Positions 9,366-16,639 of a stretch of DNA of 34,812 bases are shown here, one piece after another. Position numbers and translations under genes: made by a program. The DNA is taken from assembly GCA_017518415.1 (NCBI GenBank), contig JAFWVC010000105.1, positions 1-34,812 of the forward strand, written 5' to 3'. Source of the DNA: Clostridia bacterium (lineage in GTDB: Bacteria; Bacillota; Clostridia; Oscillospirales; Acutalibacteraceae). Under the pieces are notes generated by a model. It was given only the letters and a program-made list of their open reading frames with translations, was not told the origin of the DNA and ran no database searches. Numbering within the stretch: position 1 is the stretch's first letter; every line of letters starts with the position of its first letter.

Positions 9366-11012
9366 ATGAATATGAGAAAAATCTTCCAAACAGCGGCTTT
9401 GCTGTTGACTGTCTCTGTGCTGCTCCTCTCTTTTGGCGGATGTCAGCCGGCTGATCCCGGATCTTCTCCGGACAGCGGAACAGATCCACAGAAAAATGCC
9501 GTTCTCGGCGAGACGTGTATCGGGTACGGTCCCAAAGCCGAAACGCCCTCCTTCGCCGCATCGGCCGACAACGTGGCCGATCTGGCGGCGCAAGGCGTCA
9601 AAAAAGACGGGCAGGCTGACGATGCCGAAGCTTTCCGCAAAGCGATCGACGCCGTCAAAGGCAAGGGATATATCTATCTGGAAGCCGGCCGGTATCGGAT
9701 CGGCTCCGACCTGACCGTGCCGGAAGACATGGTGCTGGCCTTTAACCGCGGCGCCCGGCTGGTCATTGACAGCGGCGCGACGCTGACGATCAACGGCTTT
9801 GTCGAGGCGGGCCGGTATCAGATCTTTGACGGCGACGGTACCGTCAGCGGCAGCATCCGCAGCGCCGGGTACCCGCACTGGTTCGGTGATCTGTCCGGTT
9901 CGGACGACACGGCTGCAATGCAGAAGGCGGTAGACGCCTGCCGGTACGTGCAGCTGCCCGCCGGTACCAATTACGATTTCGGCACCATCCACCTCAGAAA
10001 ACCGGTCACGGTCACCGGTACCGGCGCATATGATGTTGCCGTCAATTTCAGCAGCAAGGCGGACGTGCTGTTTTCCATCGAATCCGACAATGTAACGCTG
10101 CAATATCTGACGCCGAACGCGGGCAAAGGGGCCGGTGCTACGACGATTTTGTTCAACAACGCGGACAAAGATCTGTCCGGCATTACCCTTTACCGGATCA
10201 GGACCGCCGGCGTCGGCCGGATGATCGATACCGCCTCCGACGCGCATCACGTCACGAAGGCGGAGATGGTAAAAGTTTTTGTGGACAGCAGCCGGGATAC
10301 CGGTGTCCATTTGGTCAACTTCAAAAACGACATTACTTTGGATGACGTGCTGGTCAGCGACCTCGGCACGCCGGGCAAAGTGGATTTTCCGCTGTTCCTG
10401 TTTGAAAACTGCGAAGGCATGTATTTCATCAACACGGACGCGGCCGGCGGTGCCACCAAGGGGACCGGAGGGGACGGCTTCTATTTCAAAAATTGCAAGA
10501 AGGTCGAAGTAGGCCGTTCGATGGTGGATTACACCAACGGTTTCGGGCTGGTGCTGGACAACTGCTCCGATATGGTGCTCAACCACTGGATCAACTCGCT
10601 GTGCGAGAAAGGCTGCCTGTGCATCAAGGATAGCCGGGATATCGAGTTCCACATCACCAACGCGAACGGCAACGGCACAAAGCCCGGCGTGAAGGACTAT
10701 GACGCCGCTATCGTGGTCGAGAGCAGCAGCAACATTCTGTTCAACAGCGCTTTTATTCAGTCGCATTGCGGCGACGGCCTGCGGATCAAGGATTCCGACC
10801 ATATTACCGTGAATGACGCCATCATCACCAACATGGCCGGCGGTGGCTATGTGGAAGAAGGTACCAGCGACAACAATACCATCAAAGGGTTGACGATCAC
10901 CAATGTTTCCGGCACCGCCTTTCAGCAGGTCGGTGCACACAGCGTGACGTATGCGCTGATATGCGGCGACAAGGTAATGGAAGCCAAGGTCGAGGGCGCA
11001 GCCACCCGGTAA
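9366..11012 (+). CDS. Type B3 beta-helix lipoprotein
   Basis: A 548-residue protein, ATG 9366 behind AAGGAGGGGAG; an in-frame ATG at 9372 is less well placed. The signal peptide ends in FGGC with Cys26 as the likely lipid anchor, followed by a short Pro/Ser/Asp-rich linker. The head motifs are diverged: GVKKDGQADD (from G77) and WFGDLSGSDD (from W172). The helix body carries the type B Asn/Cys coils (FENC, FKNC, LDNC) and the segment SGATLTING shared word for word with B2, indicating common descent. It is tightly spaced after C2. A strong hairpin follows its stop and separates it from A3. Confidence 0.88.
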   Translation: MNMRKIFQTAALLLTVSVLLLSFGGCQPADPGSSPDSGTDPQKNAVLGETCIGYGPKAETPSFAASADNVADLAAQGVKKDGQADDAEAFRKAIDAVKGKGYIYLEAGRYRIGSDLTVPEDMVLAFNRGARLVIDSGATLTINGFVEAGRYQIFDGDGTVSGSIRSAGYPHWFGDLSGSDDTAAMQKAVDACRYVQLPAGTNYDFGTIHLRKPVTVTGTGAYDVAVNFSSKADVLFSIESDNVTLQYLTPNAGKGAGATTILFNNADKDLSGITLYRIRTAGVGRMIDTASDAHHVTKAEMVKVFVDSSRDTGVHLVNFKNDITLDDVLVSDLGTPGKVDFPLFLFENCEGMYFINTDAAGGATKGTGGDGFYFKNCKKVEVGRSMVDYTNGFGLVLDNCSDMVLNHWINSLCEKGCLCIKDSRDIEFHITNANGNGTKPGVKDYDAAIVVESSSNILFNSAFIQSHCGDGLRIKDSDHITVNDAIITNMAGGGYVEEGTSDNNTIKGLTITNVSGTAFQQVGAHSVTYALICGDKVMEAKVEGAATR

Positions 11013-11019
11013 CACAACG

Positions 11020-11056
11020 AGGGATCGGCACAGTTCTGCTGTGCCGATCCCTTTAT
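11020..11056 (+). terminator. Hairpin terminator-like element between B3 and A3
   Basis: A perfect 14-bp stem (11020-11033 with 11039-11052) with a 5-nt loop (ttctg) is followed by only three T residues and then A/T-mixed sequence. It could act as a leaky terminator that lets part of the transcription continue into the signal-less A3 gene, whose ribosome-binding site begins about 10 nt further on. Confidence 0.6.
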
Positions 11057-11079
11057 GCCCCTTAAAAGGAGGAACGTCT

Positions 11080-12492
11080 ATGAAAGAGGTACGGCTTGCC
11101 GGCAACGTGACCGGCGAACAACTGGATGCTCTGCTGTGTCCCGCGGCGCCGGGCGCGCGCGTCATCATCTGCGGCGTTTGCCGTTTTTCCGGTTGTTATA
11201 CCTTTTCTTCCAAGCATACGGTGATTTTCGGCACAGACGCATGCCTCTTTTTGGAAGAGCAGGCTGTGCTGTGCTTTGACTGCGTCATAGAGGCCGGGAA
11301 TACCCGTCTGTTTGACGGCCCCGGCACGGTAGAAATCCACTCGATGGCGCAGGGCAATCCGTTCTGGTTCGGCGCCAAGGGCGACGGCGTGACGGACGAT
11401 ACGGCGGCCTTTGTCCGTACGTGGCAGGTGTTCAACCAGATCACCCTGCCGTATACCGAAAACGGATACGTGCTCGACCGGATTGAGTTGCTGCCCGACC
11501 GGGTGCTGCAAGGGCAGCCGGACCAGCACCCGACCGTCAAGGCGGCACCCGGATGCACCAGGCTGTTTCACGTCACACGCGGGCAATGTGCGGTACATCA
11601 TATCCGGTTCGATATGGCGGCGGCCGCTGAACCGTCAACGGCATTCTTCTTTGATACGTCAGTAAAAAAAGAGGGCAGTATCGGCGTATCCCACTTTACC
11701 ATCACGCACTGTGAGTTCTACGACGCCTACCATGTGTTTACCGATGCGCAAAATACGGCTTTGATGTTATTCATGCATTTTGAGGATATTCTGTGTAAAG
11801 ACGGCCGCCATTCCACCTTTGATATCGAGGACTTTGAGGGTTTTATTTTCCTGAAACGTTTTACCATCGACAATGCGGATTCGATGCGCAAACACCATCT
11901 GACAAAAGCCTTTCCGGCGGTGGATATCGACGACGTACGCGGTACCATTTTTGAGGAAATGACGGTGATCGGCAGCAACTCCGGCCAGCCGGAAGAAATC
12001 GGCTTTTTGTTGCCGGGCAGCGTAGCACTGATGGCTTCACTTTGGTGGGACCGTGTGACGATCAAAGACATGGGCGGCTACGGAATTGTTTTCGGGCTTG
12101 CCGATACGCCGGATTCCGACGAAAACCGCATATCGACGGTGTTGTGCTCGCTGATCCATACCGACATCCTGCATTGCGGAGGAGGCGTGCTGGTGGATCG
12201 ATCCTGGGACCTGCAGATGGACGACGTGCGCATCGACACGCAGGGGTATCATGTGCCGGGAACCGCCGGAATCAGATTGAGCCGTTCCCGCAATTCTCAT
12301 CTGCTGAACGTGGTGTGCCGGGGGCATGGCGGTGACGGGATCGCGCTGGACCGGTGCGAACACATTACCACGGCCGGCTGTACACTTTGCGGCAACAGCG
12401 GGTTCGGATACAGCGACAGCGGGGGCACGGGCAACCTGATGACGCGCTGTTTGCTGGAACACAACGAGGCCGGCTCCGTTCACAAGGCATAA
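11080..12492 (+). CDS. Type A3 beta-helix protein without signal peptide
   Basis: I place the start at ATG 11080 (470 residues), 7 nt after AAAAGGAGG; the frame is open back to 11041 but those codons overlap the upstream hairpin. The N-terminus (MKEVRLAGNVTGEQ) has no signal peptide, no lipobox and no first GDG motif, although a strand-rich cap remains (EAGNTRLFDG). The second head motif WFGAKGDGVTDD is intact (from W96) and the body is clearly type A (EFYDAYHVFTDAQ, HFEDILCKDGRHSTFDIEDFEGF, NMGGYG counterpart DMGGYGIVFG, ILHCGGG). As written it would stay in the cytoplasm, unlike its exported relatives. Either it works on imported or internal glycans, leaves by another route, or is a remnant that lost its export signal. 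Confidence 0.85.
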   Translation: MKEVRLAGNVTGEQLDALLCPAAPGARVIICGVCRFSGCYTFSSKHTVIFGTDACLFLEEQAVLCFDCVIEAGNTRLFDGPGTVEIHSMAQGNPFWFGAKGDGVTDDTAAFVRTWQVFNQITLPYTENGYVLDRIELLPDRVLQGQPDQHPTVKAAPGCTRLFHVTRGQCAVHHIRFDMAAAAEPSTAFFFDTSVKKEGSIGVSHFTITHCEFYDAYHVFTDAQNTALMLFMHFEDILCKDGRHSTFDIEDFEGFIFLKRFTIDNADSMRKHHLTKAFPAVDIDDVRGTIFEEMTVIGSNSGQPEEIGFLLPGSVALMASLWWDRVTIKDMGGYGIVFGLADTPDSDENRISTVLCSLIHTDILHCGGGVLVDRSWDLQMDDVRIDTQGYHVPGTAGIRLSRSRNSHLLNVVCRGHGGDGIALDRCEHITTAGCTLCGNSGFGYSDSGGTGNLMTRCLLEHNEAGSVHKA

Positions 12493-12499
12493 AGCAAAT

Positions 12500-12555
12500 A
12501 AAAAAACTGGCGCGGGCTGCTTTGAGACAGCCGGCGCCTGCTTTTTTATTTTTAC
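12500..12555. terminator. Bidirectional terminator between A3 and the AEC permease
   Basis: The stem ggcgcgggctg (12509-12519) pairs with cagccggcgcc (12528-12538) apart from one mismatch. It is flanked by an A-run (12500-12506) on the left and a T-run (12542-12547) on the right, so it can end transcripts of the convergent A3 and permease genes. Confidence 0.8.
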
Positions 12556-13484
12556 AATTGAGCTAAAGCGATCAGGACAGGAAGCGTCAGAATGGAAAGG
12601 ATGGTGCTGAAAGACAACTGCCGGGAAGCAATGGCGGCGTCGTTGCCGAAGAGGGTGGCGAACAAGGTACCGTTGGTGGCGGAGGGGGCGCTGATCGGCA
12701 CCATAATGATCGGGATATAGTATGCGGGGAAGCGGCAGCCTTTCAACAGGGCAAAAGACAGCAGCGGTACGGCCAGCAGCCGGCAGCAGGAGATCAGCAG
12801 CAGTTTCCCGTCGCCCTTGACGGGACGGAACGGCGTTTGCGCCAGATAAAAACCGATGATGATCATGGCCATCGGAGTGTTCAGGGCGCCGAGCATCCCG
12901 ACCGGCTGGAACAGGATCTCCGGCAGTTTTATCCGGAAAAGATACAGCGGCAGCGCCAGCGCAAATCCGATGACGCCGGGGTTGACCAGAATACGCAGCA
13001 ACTTATATTTTTCGCCCGGCTTTTTGTGCAGATACACGCCGTACGTCCAGGCGGAAATATTGAATACCACCATGCAGACGGCTGCCACGCAGGCTCCCTC
13101 GTCACCGAACAAGGCCTGTGCCAGCGGCAGCGACATAAACCCGCAGTTGGAAAAAATAACGGCAAATTGCAGCACACACCGCTGCTCAGGTGCGCCTTTG
13201 TGCACGACCAGCCGGGCCAGTACGGCACCGATCACCTCCGAAACGGTAAAGGCCAATGCCGTCCATAACAGGATGCGGTTGCGCTCAGGCGTGGCTTCCA
13301 GGGACAGAAAGGATTTGACGATGGTGCAGGGGGTGATGACCCACAGCAGAATGGTGGTCAGCTGTGAGACCGTCGGCTTGGCGAGGCGCCTTGTCTTTGC
13401 CAGCGCAAAACCGATTGCGATCAGAATAAACATGATAGCTACCTGCTGCACGACGATCAGCAGGTTATGAAAAAAGAACTCCAT
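12552..13484 (-). CDS. AEC-family (auxin efflux carrier-type) permease
   Basis: A 310-residue integral membrane protein with about ten hydrophobic segments in two halves of five, as expected for the AEC/PIN superfamily. Recognisable features are the first-segment pattern IAIGFALAKTRRL, the N-terminal-half motif IFSNCGFMSLPLAQALFG, and the C-terminal-half motif ISAPSATNGTLFATLFG, which matches the AEC crossover region. Bacterial members carry small dicarboxylates such as malate or malonate, but the substrate cannot be told from sequence. It is a single-gene unit, divergent from the activase operon, with its own promoter at 13514-13542 and a shared terminator at its 3' end. Confidence 0.9.
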   Translation of the reverse strand: MEFFFHNLLIVVQQVAIMFILIAIGFALAKTRRLAKPTVSQLTTILLWVITPCTIVKSFLSLEATPERNRILLWTALAFTVSEVIGAVLARLVVHKGAPEQRCVLQFAVIFSNCGFMSLPLAQALFGDEGACVAAVCMVVFNISAWTYGVYLHKKPGEKYKLLRILVNPGVIGFALALPLYLFRIKLPEILFQPVGMLGALNTPMAMIIIGFYLAQTPFRPVKGDGKLLLISCCRLLAVPLLSFALLKGCRFPAYYIPIIMVPISAPSATNGTLFATLFGNDAAIASRQLSFSTILSILTLPVLIALAQL

Positions 13485-13513
13485 CTTCAGCCTCCCAAAG
13501 CTTCTGTCAACAC

Positions 13514-13542
13514 ATTATAGCCGTTAATTTATAAAAAGTAAA
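13514..13542 (-). promoter_or_regulatory. Predicted sigma-A promoter for the AEC permease
   Basis: Read on the minus strand: TTTACT, 17-nt spacer, TATAAT. The -10 box is a perfect consensus and lies 30 nt upstream of the permease start codon. Confidence 0.7.
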
Positions 13543-13583
13543 GAGAGAAATCCGTCCGGCACGCAAAAAGAAAGGCAAAACAC

Positions 13584-13612
13584 TTGTTTTATCTGCAAAA
13601 TCATGATATAAT
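13584..13612 (+). promoter_or_regulatory. Predicted sigma-A promoter for the activase operon
   Basis: TTGTTT at 13584-13589, 17-nt spacer, TATAAT at 13607-13612. It lies 36 nt before the ATG at 13649, which has its own CGGAGG site, and fits as the start of the operon running to tepA and ftsK. Confidence 0.7.
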
Positions 13613-13648
13613 TATCTATCTGTTGAATTGTTTTTTCGGAGGTTCAGC

Positions 13649-16639
13649 ATGTTTCTCGGAATTGATATCGGTTCTACCACCGTCAAAGTGGTTTTATTAA
13701 ATGATGAGTGTCAGACTCTATATCAGCAATATGCCCGCCACATGTCCCGCGTGCGGGAAAAGACGGCGGAAATGCTGCAGCAGCTGCGGCCGATGCTGGC
13801 CGGGCAGACCGTTCGGGCCGCCGTTACCGGCTCTGCCGGGCTGGGGCTGGCGAACTCTGCCGGGTTGCCTTTTGTGCAGGAGGTGTTTGCGGCCGCCGGC
13901 GCCGTACGGCGTTTCGAGCCGGAAACGGACGTTGTGGTGGAACTCGGCGGGGAAGATGCCAAAATCATCTTCCTGACAGGCGGGCTGGAGGAGCGGATGA
14001 ACGGCACCTGCGCCGGCGGAACGGGCGCGTTTATCGACCAGATGGCTACTTTGCTTGGTATTACGGTCGATGAACTGGATGAGTACAGCCTGCAGCACGA
14101 GCGGCTGTATTCCATCGCATCCCGCTGCGGTGTGTTTGCCAAGACCGATATCCAGCCGCTGCTCAACCAGGGCGCCCGCAAAGAAGATATTGCCGCAAGC
14201 ATCTATCAGGCGGTGGTCAACCAGACGATCGCCGGTTTGGCGCAAGGGCGGGAAATCAAAGGAAAAGTGCTGTTCCTCGGCGGGCCGCTGTTCTTTATGC
14301 GGGGCTTGCGGGAACGGTTTGTCGAAACGTTGCATTTATCGCCGGAAAACGCCGTTTTCCCTCAAAACGCCGATGTGTTTGTGGCGGTCGGTGCCGCGTG
14401 CTATGCGCAGAATTGCGCAGAGATCGGCTTTGAGGACCTGCTCACACGGGTGGAGACCTCCACGCAGCAGCAAAGCAGAACCAATACGTTGCCGCCCCTG
14501 TTTGCCTCCCGGGAGGAATACGAGGCGTTCCGGGCCCGCCATGCGGCCCATTGCCCGCCGCCGATGGATGAGGACGCCTATACCGGCGACGCCTACTTGG
14601 GGATAGATGCCGGCTCCACGACCACGAAAATGGTCCTGATCACCCCGCAGGGCGGCATTTTGTATACGTATTACGCTTCGAACGAGGGCAACCCCATCCC
14701 GATCGTGCTCGCGCAGCTGCGGGAAATATACAACCGTTTCGGCAGCCGCGTGACCATCCGCGGGTCAGCCGCTACCGGCTATGGGGAAGACCTGATCCGC
14801 AACGCGTTCCATATCGACAAAGGCCTGGTGGAAACGGTGGCGCATTTTCGTGCCGCCCATCATTTCAATCCGTTGGTCGATTTTATCATTGACATCGGCG
14901 GGCAGGACATGAAGTGCTTCCGTATCCGCAACGACGCGATCGACGGCATCCTGCTCAACGAAGCCTGTTCTTCCGGCTGCGGCTCTTTTATTGAAACGTT
15001 TGCCAAGGCGTTGGGTTACGACATCCGTACCTTTGCACAACTCGGGTTGTTTGCCGAGCACCCGGTAGATCTCGGCTCGCGCTGTACCGTGTTCATGAAC
15101 TCTTCCGTCAAACAGGCTCAGAAGGACGGAGCCGGGGTGGAGGATATTTCGGCCGGCTTGTCGATCAGCGTGGTCAAAAACGCCATTTATAAGGTCATCC
15201 GCGCGGCTGATCCGGCTGAGCTCGGAAAAAACATCGTCGTGCAGGGGGGCACGTTTTTGAACGACGCCGTGCTGCGCAGTTTTGAAACGGAACTGGGCAT
15301 CGAGGTGATCCGTCCCACCATTGCCGGCGTGATGGGCGCCTACGGGGCGGCATTGTACGCGATCGACTGCGTGAAAAACGGCAAAATCGACTCTGAAGTA
15401 TCCGCTCTGCTGACCATGAACGAGTTGGATACCTTCTCCCACACCTCCGCAGCCGTCACCTGCGGCCTGTGCGGCAACCATTGCCTGCTGACGGTCAATA
15501 CCTTCGGCGGCAAGCGCAAGTTCATATCCGGCAACCGCTGCGAGCGCCCGCTCGGAAAAGGCGAACAAAAGAACCTGCCGGATATGTTCCAATGGAAGTA
15601 TGAATATCTGCGCGCACTGCCTTCCGTCAACGAGCAAGTTCCGCCGATGACGGATCCCAAGACGGGCCGGCGTATGCGCATAGGGCTGCCGATGGTATTG
15701 AACATGTATGAAAACCTTCCGTTCTGGAACACCTTCTTTACCGCGCTCGGCTGTGAGGTGGTTCTGTCGCCGGAATCTTCCAAGAGCCTGTATACCAGCG
15801 GCCAGCATACCATCCCGTCTGATACCGTCTGCTATCCTGCCAAACTTTCGCACGGGCATCTGGAAGCGTTGATGGACCAGGGGATAGAACATATTTTTTA
15901 CCCATGCATGCCGTATAATTTCGACGAGCATAAAGGCGACAACCATTATAACTGCCCTGTGGTCGCATATTATCCGGAACTGCTGCACGCGAACAACAGC
16001 CGCCTGGCCGGCGTCCATTTCATGATGCCGTATTTCGGCTTGCACCGCCCGCATGATTTTGCAACCCATGCCGCCGCTTATTTCAAGCAGGAACTCGGTT
16101 TTAGGCCGGCTGCGGTGCGGCGTGCAGCCGCCGAGGCCTTCCGGGCGTATGAGGAGTATGTAAAGCTGATCCGGAAAACCGGAGATGAATACGTCGCTTA
16201 TGCGCGGGCGCATCAATTGCCGATCGCTGTATTGGCCGGCCGGCCGTACCATGTCGATCCGGAGATCAACCACGGCATCAACCGGCTGATCACGTCCTTC
16301 GGCCTGGTGCTTGTCAGCGAGGACGCCTTGGCGTATCATACGCCGAAAACGGCGCAGAAGGTGCTCAATCAATGGACGTATCACAGCCGGCTGTACAGCG
16401 CCGCCCACTATGTGACCACGCAGCCGGATATGCAGTTGATACAGCTTGTCTCCTTCGGATGCGGCATCGACGCCATCACTACCGACGAAGTACGTGCCGT
16501 GTTGGAAGAAAAAGGCAAGCTTTACACGCAGCTGAAGATTGATGAGATCACCAATCTGGGTGCGGTTCGCATCCGCATCCGCAGCCTGATTGCGGCGATG
16601 GAGACCAGAAGTTTGACGGAGGAAAACCGAAATGGCTGA
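13649..16639 (+). CDS. Double-ATPase acyl-CoA dehydratase activase with DUF2229 domain
   Basis: I start at ATG 13649 behind CGGAGG (996 residues). Two BadF/BadG/BcrA/BcrD-type ATPase domains are joined in one chain: the first opens with LGIDIGSTTVK, the second with LGIDAGSTTTK near residue 320. Each keeps two Cys exactly 39 residues apart (C121/C160 and C440/C479), the spacing of the [4Fe-4S] ligands of HgdC (C127/C166), so the chain can form the four-Cys cluster as a pseudo-dimer. A DUF2229-type region follows, with a Cys cluster at C605, C608, C612 and C631. In the family, ATP hydrolysis drives one-electron transfer to a 2-hydroxyacyl-CoA dehydratase. The next gene, overlapping by 8 nt, supplies the dehydratase-like partner. 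Its substrate is unknown. Confidence 0.92.
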   Translation: MFLGIDIGSTTVKVVLLNDECQTLYQQYARHMSRVREKTAEMLQQLRPMLAGQTVRAAVTGSAGLGLANSAGLPFVQEVFAAAGAVRRFEPETDVVVELGGEDAKIIFLTGGLEERMNGTCAGGTGAFIDQMATLLGITVDELDEYSLQHERLYSIASRCGVFAKTDIQPLLNQGARKEDIAASIYQAVVNQTIAGLAQGREIKGKVLFLGGPLFFMRGLRERFVETLHLSPENAVFPQNADVFVAVGAACYAQNCAEIGFEDLLTRVETSTQQQSRTNTLPPLFASREEYEAFRARHAAHCPPPMDEDAYTGDAYLGIDAGSTTTKMVLITPQGGILYTYYASNEGNPIPIVLAQLREIYNRFGSRVTIRGSAATGYGEDLIRNAFHIDKGLVETVAHFRAAHHFNPLVDFIIDIGGQDMKCFRIRNDAIDGILLNEACSSGCGSFIETFAKALGYDIRTFAQLGLFAEHPVDLGSRCTVFMNSSVKQAQKDGAGVEDISAGLSISVVKNAIYKVIRAADPAELGKNIVVQGGTFLNDAVLRSFETELGIEVIRPTIAGVMGAYGAALYAIDCVKNGKIDSEVSALLTMNELDTFSHTSAAVTCGLCGNHCLLTVNTFGGKRKFISGNRCERPLGKGEQKNLPDMFQWKYEYLRALPSVNEQVPPMTDPKTGRRMRIGLPMVLNMYENLPFWNTFFTALGCEVVLSPESSKSLYTSGQHTIPSDTVCYPAKLSHGHLEALMDQGIEHIFYPCMPYNFDEHKGDNHYNCPVVAYYPELLHANNSRLAGVHFMMPYFGLHRPHDFATHAAAYFKQELGFRPAAVRRAAAEAFRAYEEYVKLIRKTGDEYVAYARAHQLPIAVLAGRPYHVDPEINHGINRLITSFGLVLVSEDALAYHTPKTAQKVLNQWTYHSRLYSAAHYVTTQPDMQLIQLVSFGCGIDAITTDEVRAVLEEKGKLYTQLKIDEITNLGAVRIRIRSLIAAMETRSLTEENRNG

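Larger units (their letters stand above)
3..12492 (+). other. Tandem array of eight paralogous beta-helix surface proteins
   Basis: Eight consecutive plus-strand genes encode proteins sharing one plan: an N-terminal cap with GDGxTDD-type motifs, then a long right-handed beta-helix. Three types are visible. Type A (genes at 3, 2724, 11080) shares ILHCGGG and HFED(I)xCxD motifs. Type C (4406, 7862) shares NMVITT and MWGF(I/M)F and is closer to A. Type B (1081, 5928, 9366) has repeated Asn-Cys coils. The order is A1-B1-A2-C1-B2-C2-B3-A3. Gaps are 13, 35, 83, 19, 92, 13 and 67 nt. No strong promoter is visible inside, so the array probably is one or a few transcripts whose start lies left of the window. 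Confidence 0.85.

Noticed and set aside
9273-11168. 631-codon open frame on the minus strand opposite B3
   Set aside because: It lies antisense to a clearly coding lipoprotein gene with signal peptide, family repeats and ribosome-binding site; its translation has no family features. Long antisense frames are common in GC-rich genes.
13628-13648. Upstream TTG start for the activase
   Set aside because: It would add seven residues before the conserved LGIDIGSTT start and lies on the CGGAGG ribosome-binding site of the ATG at 13649.
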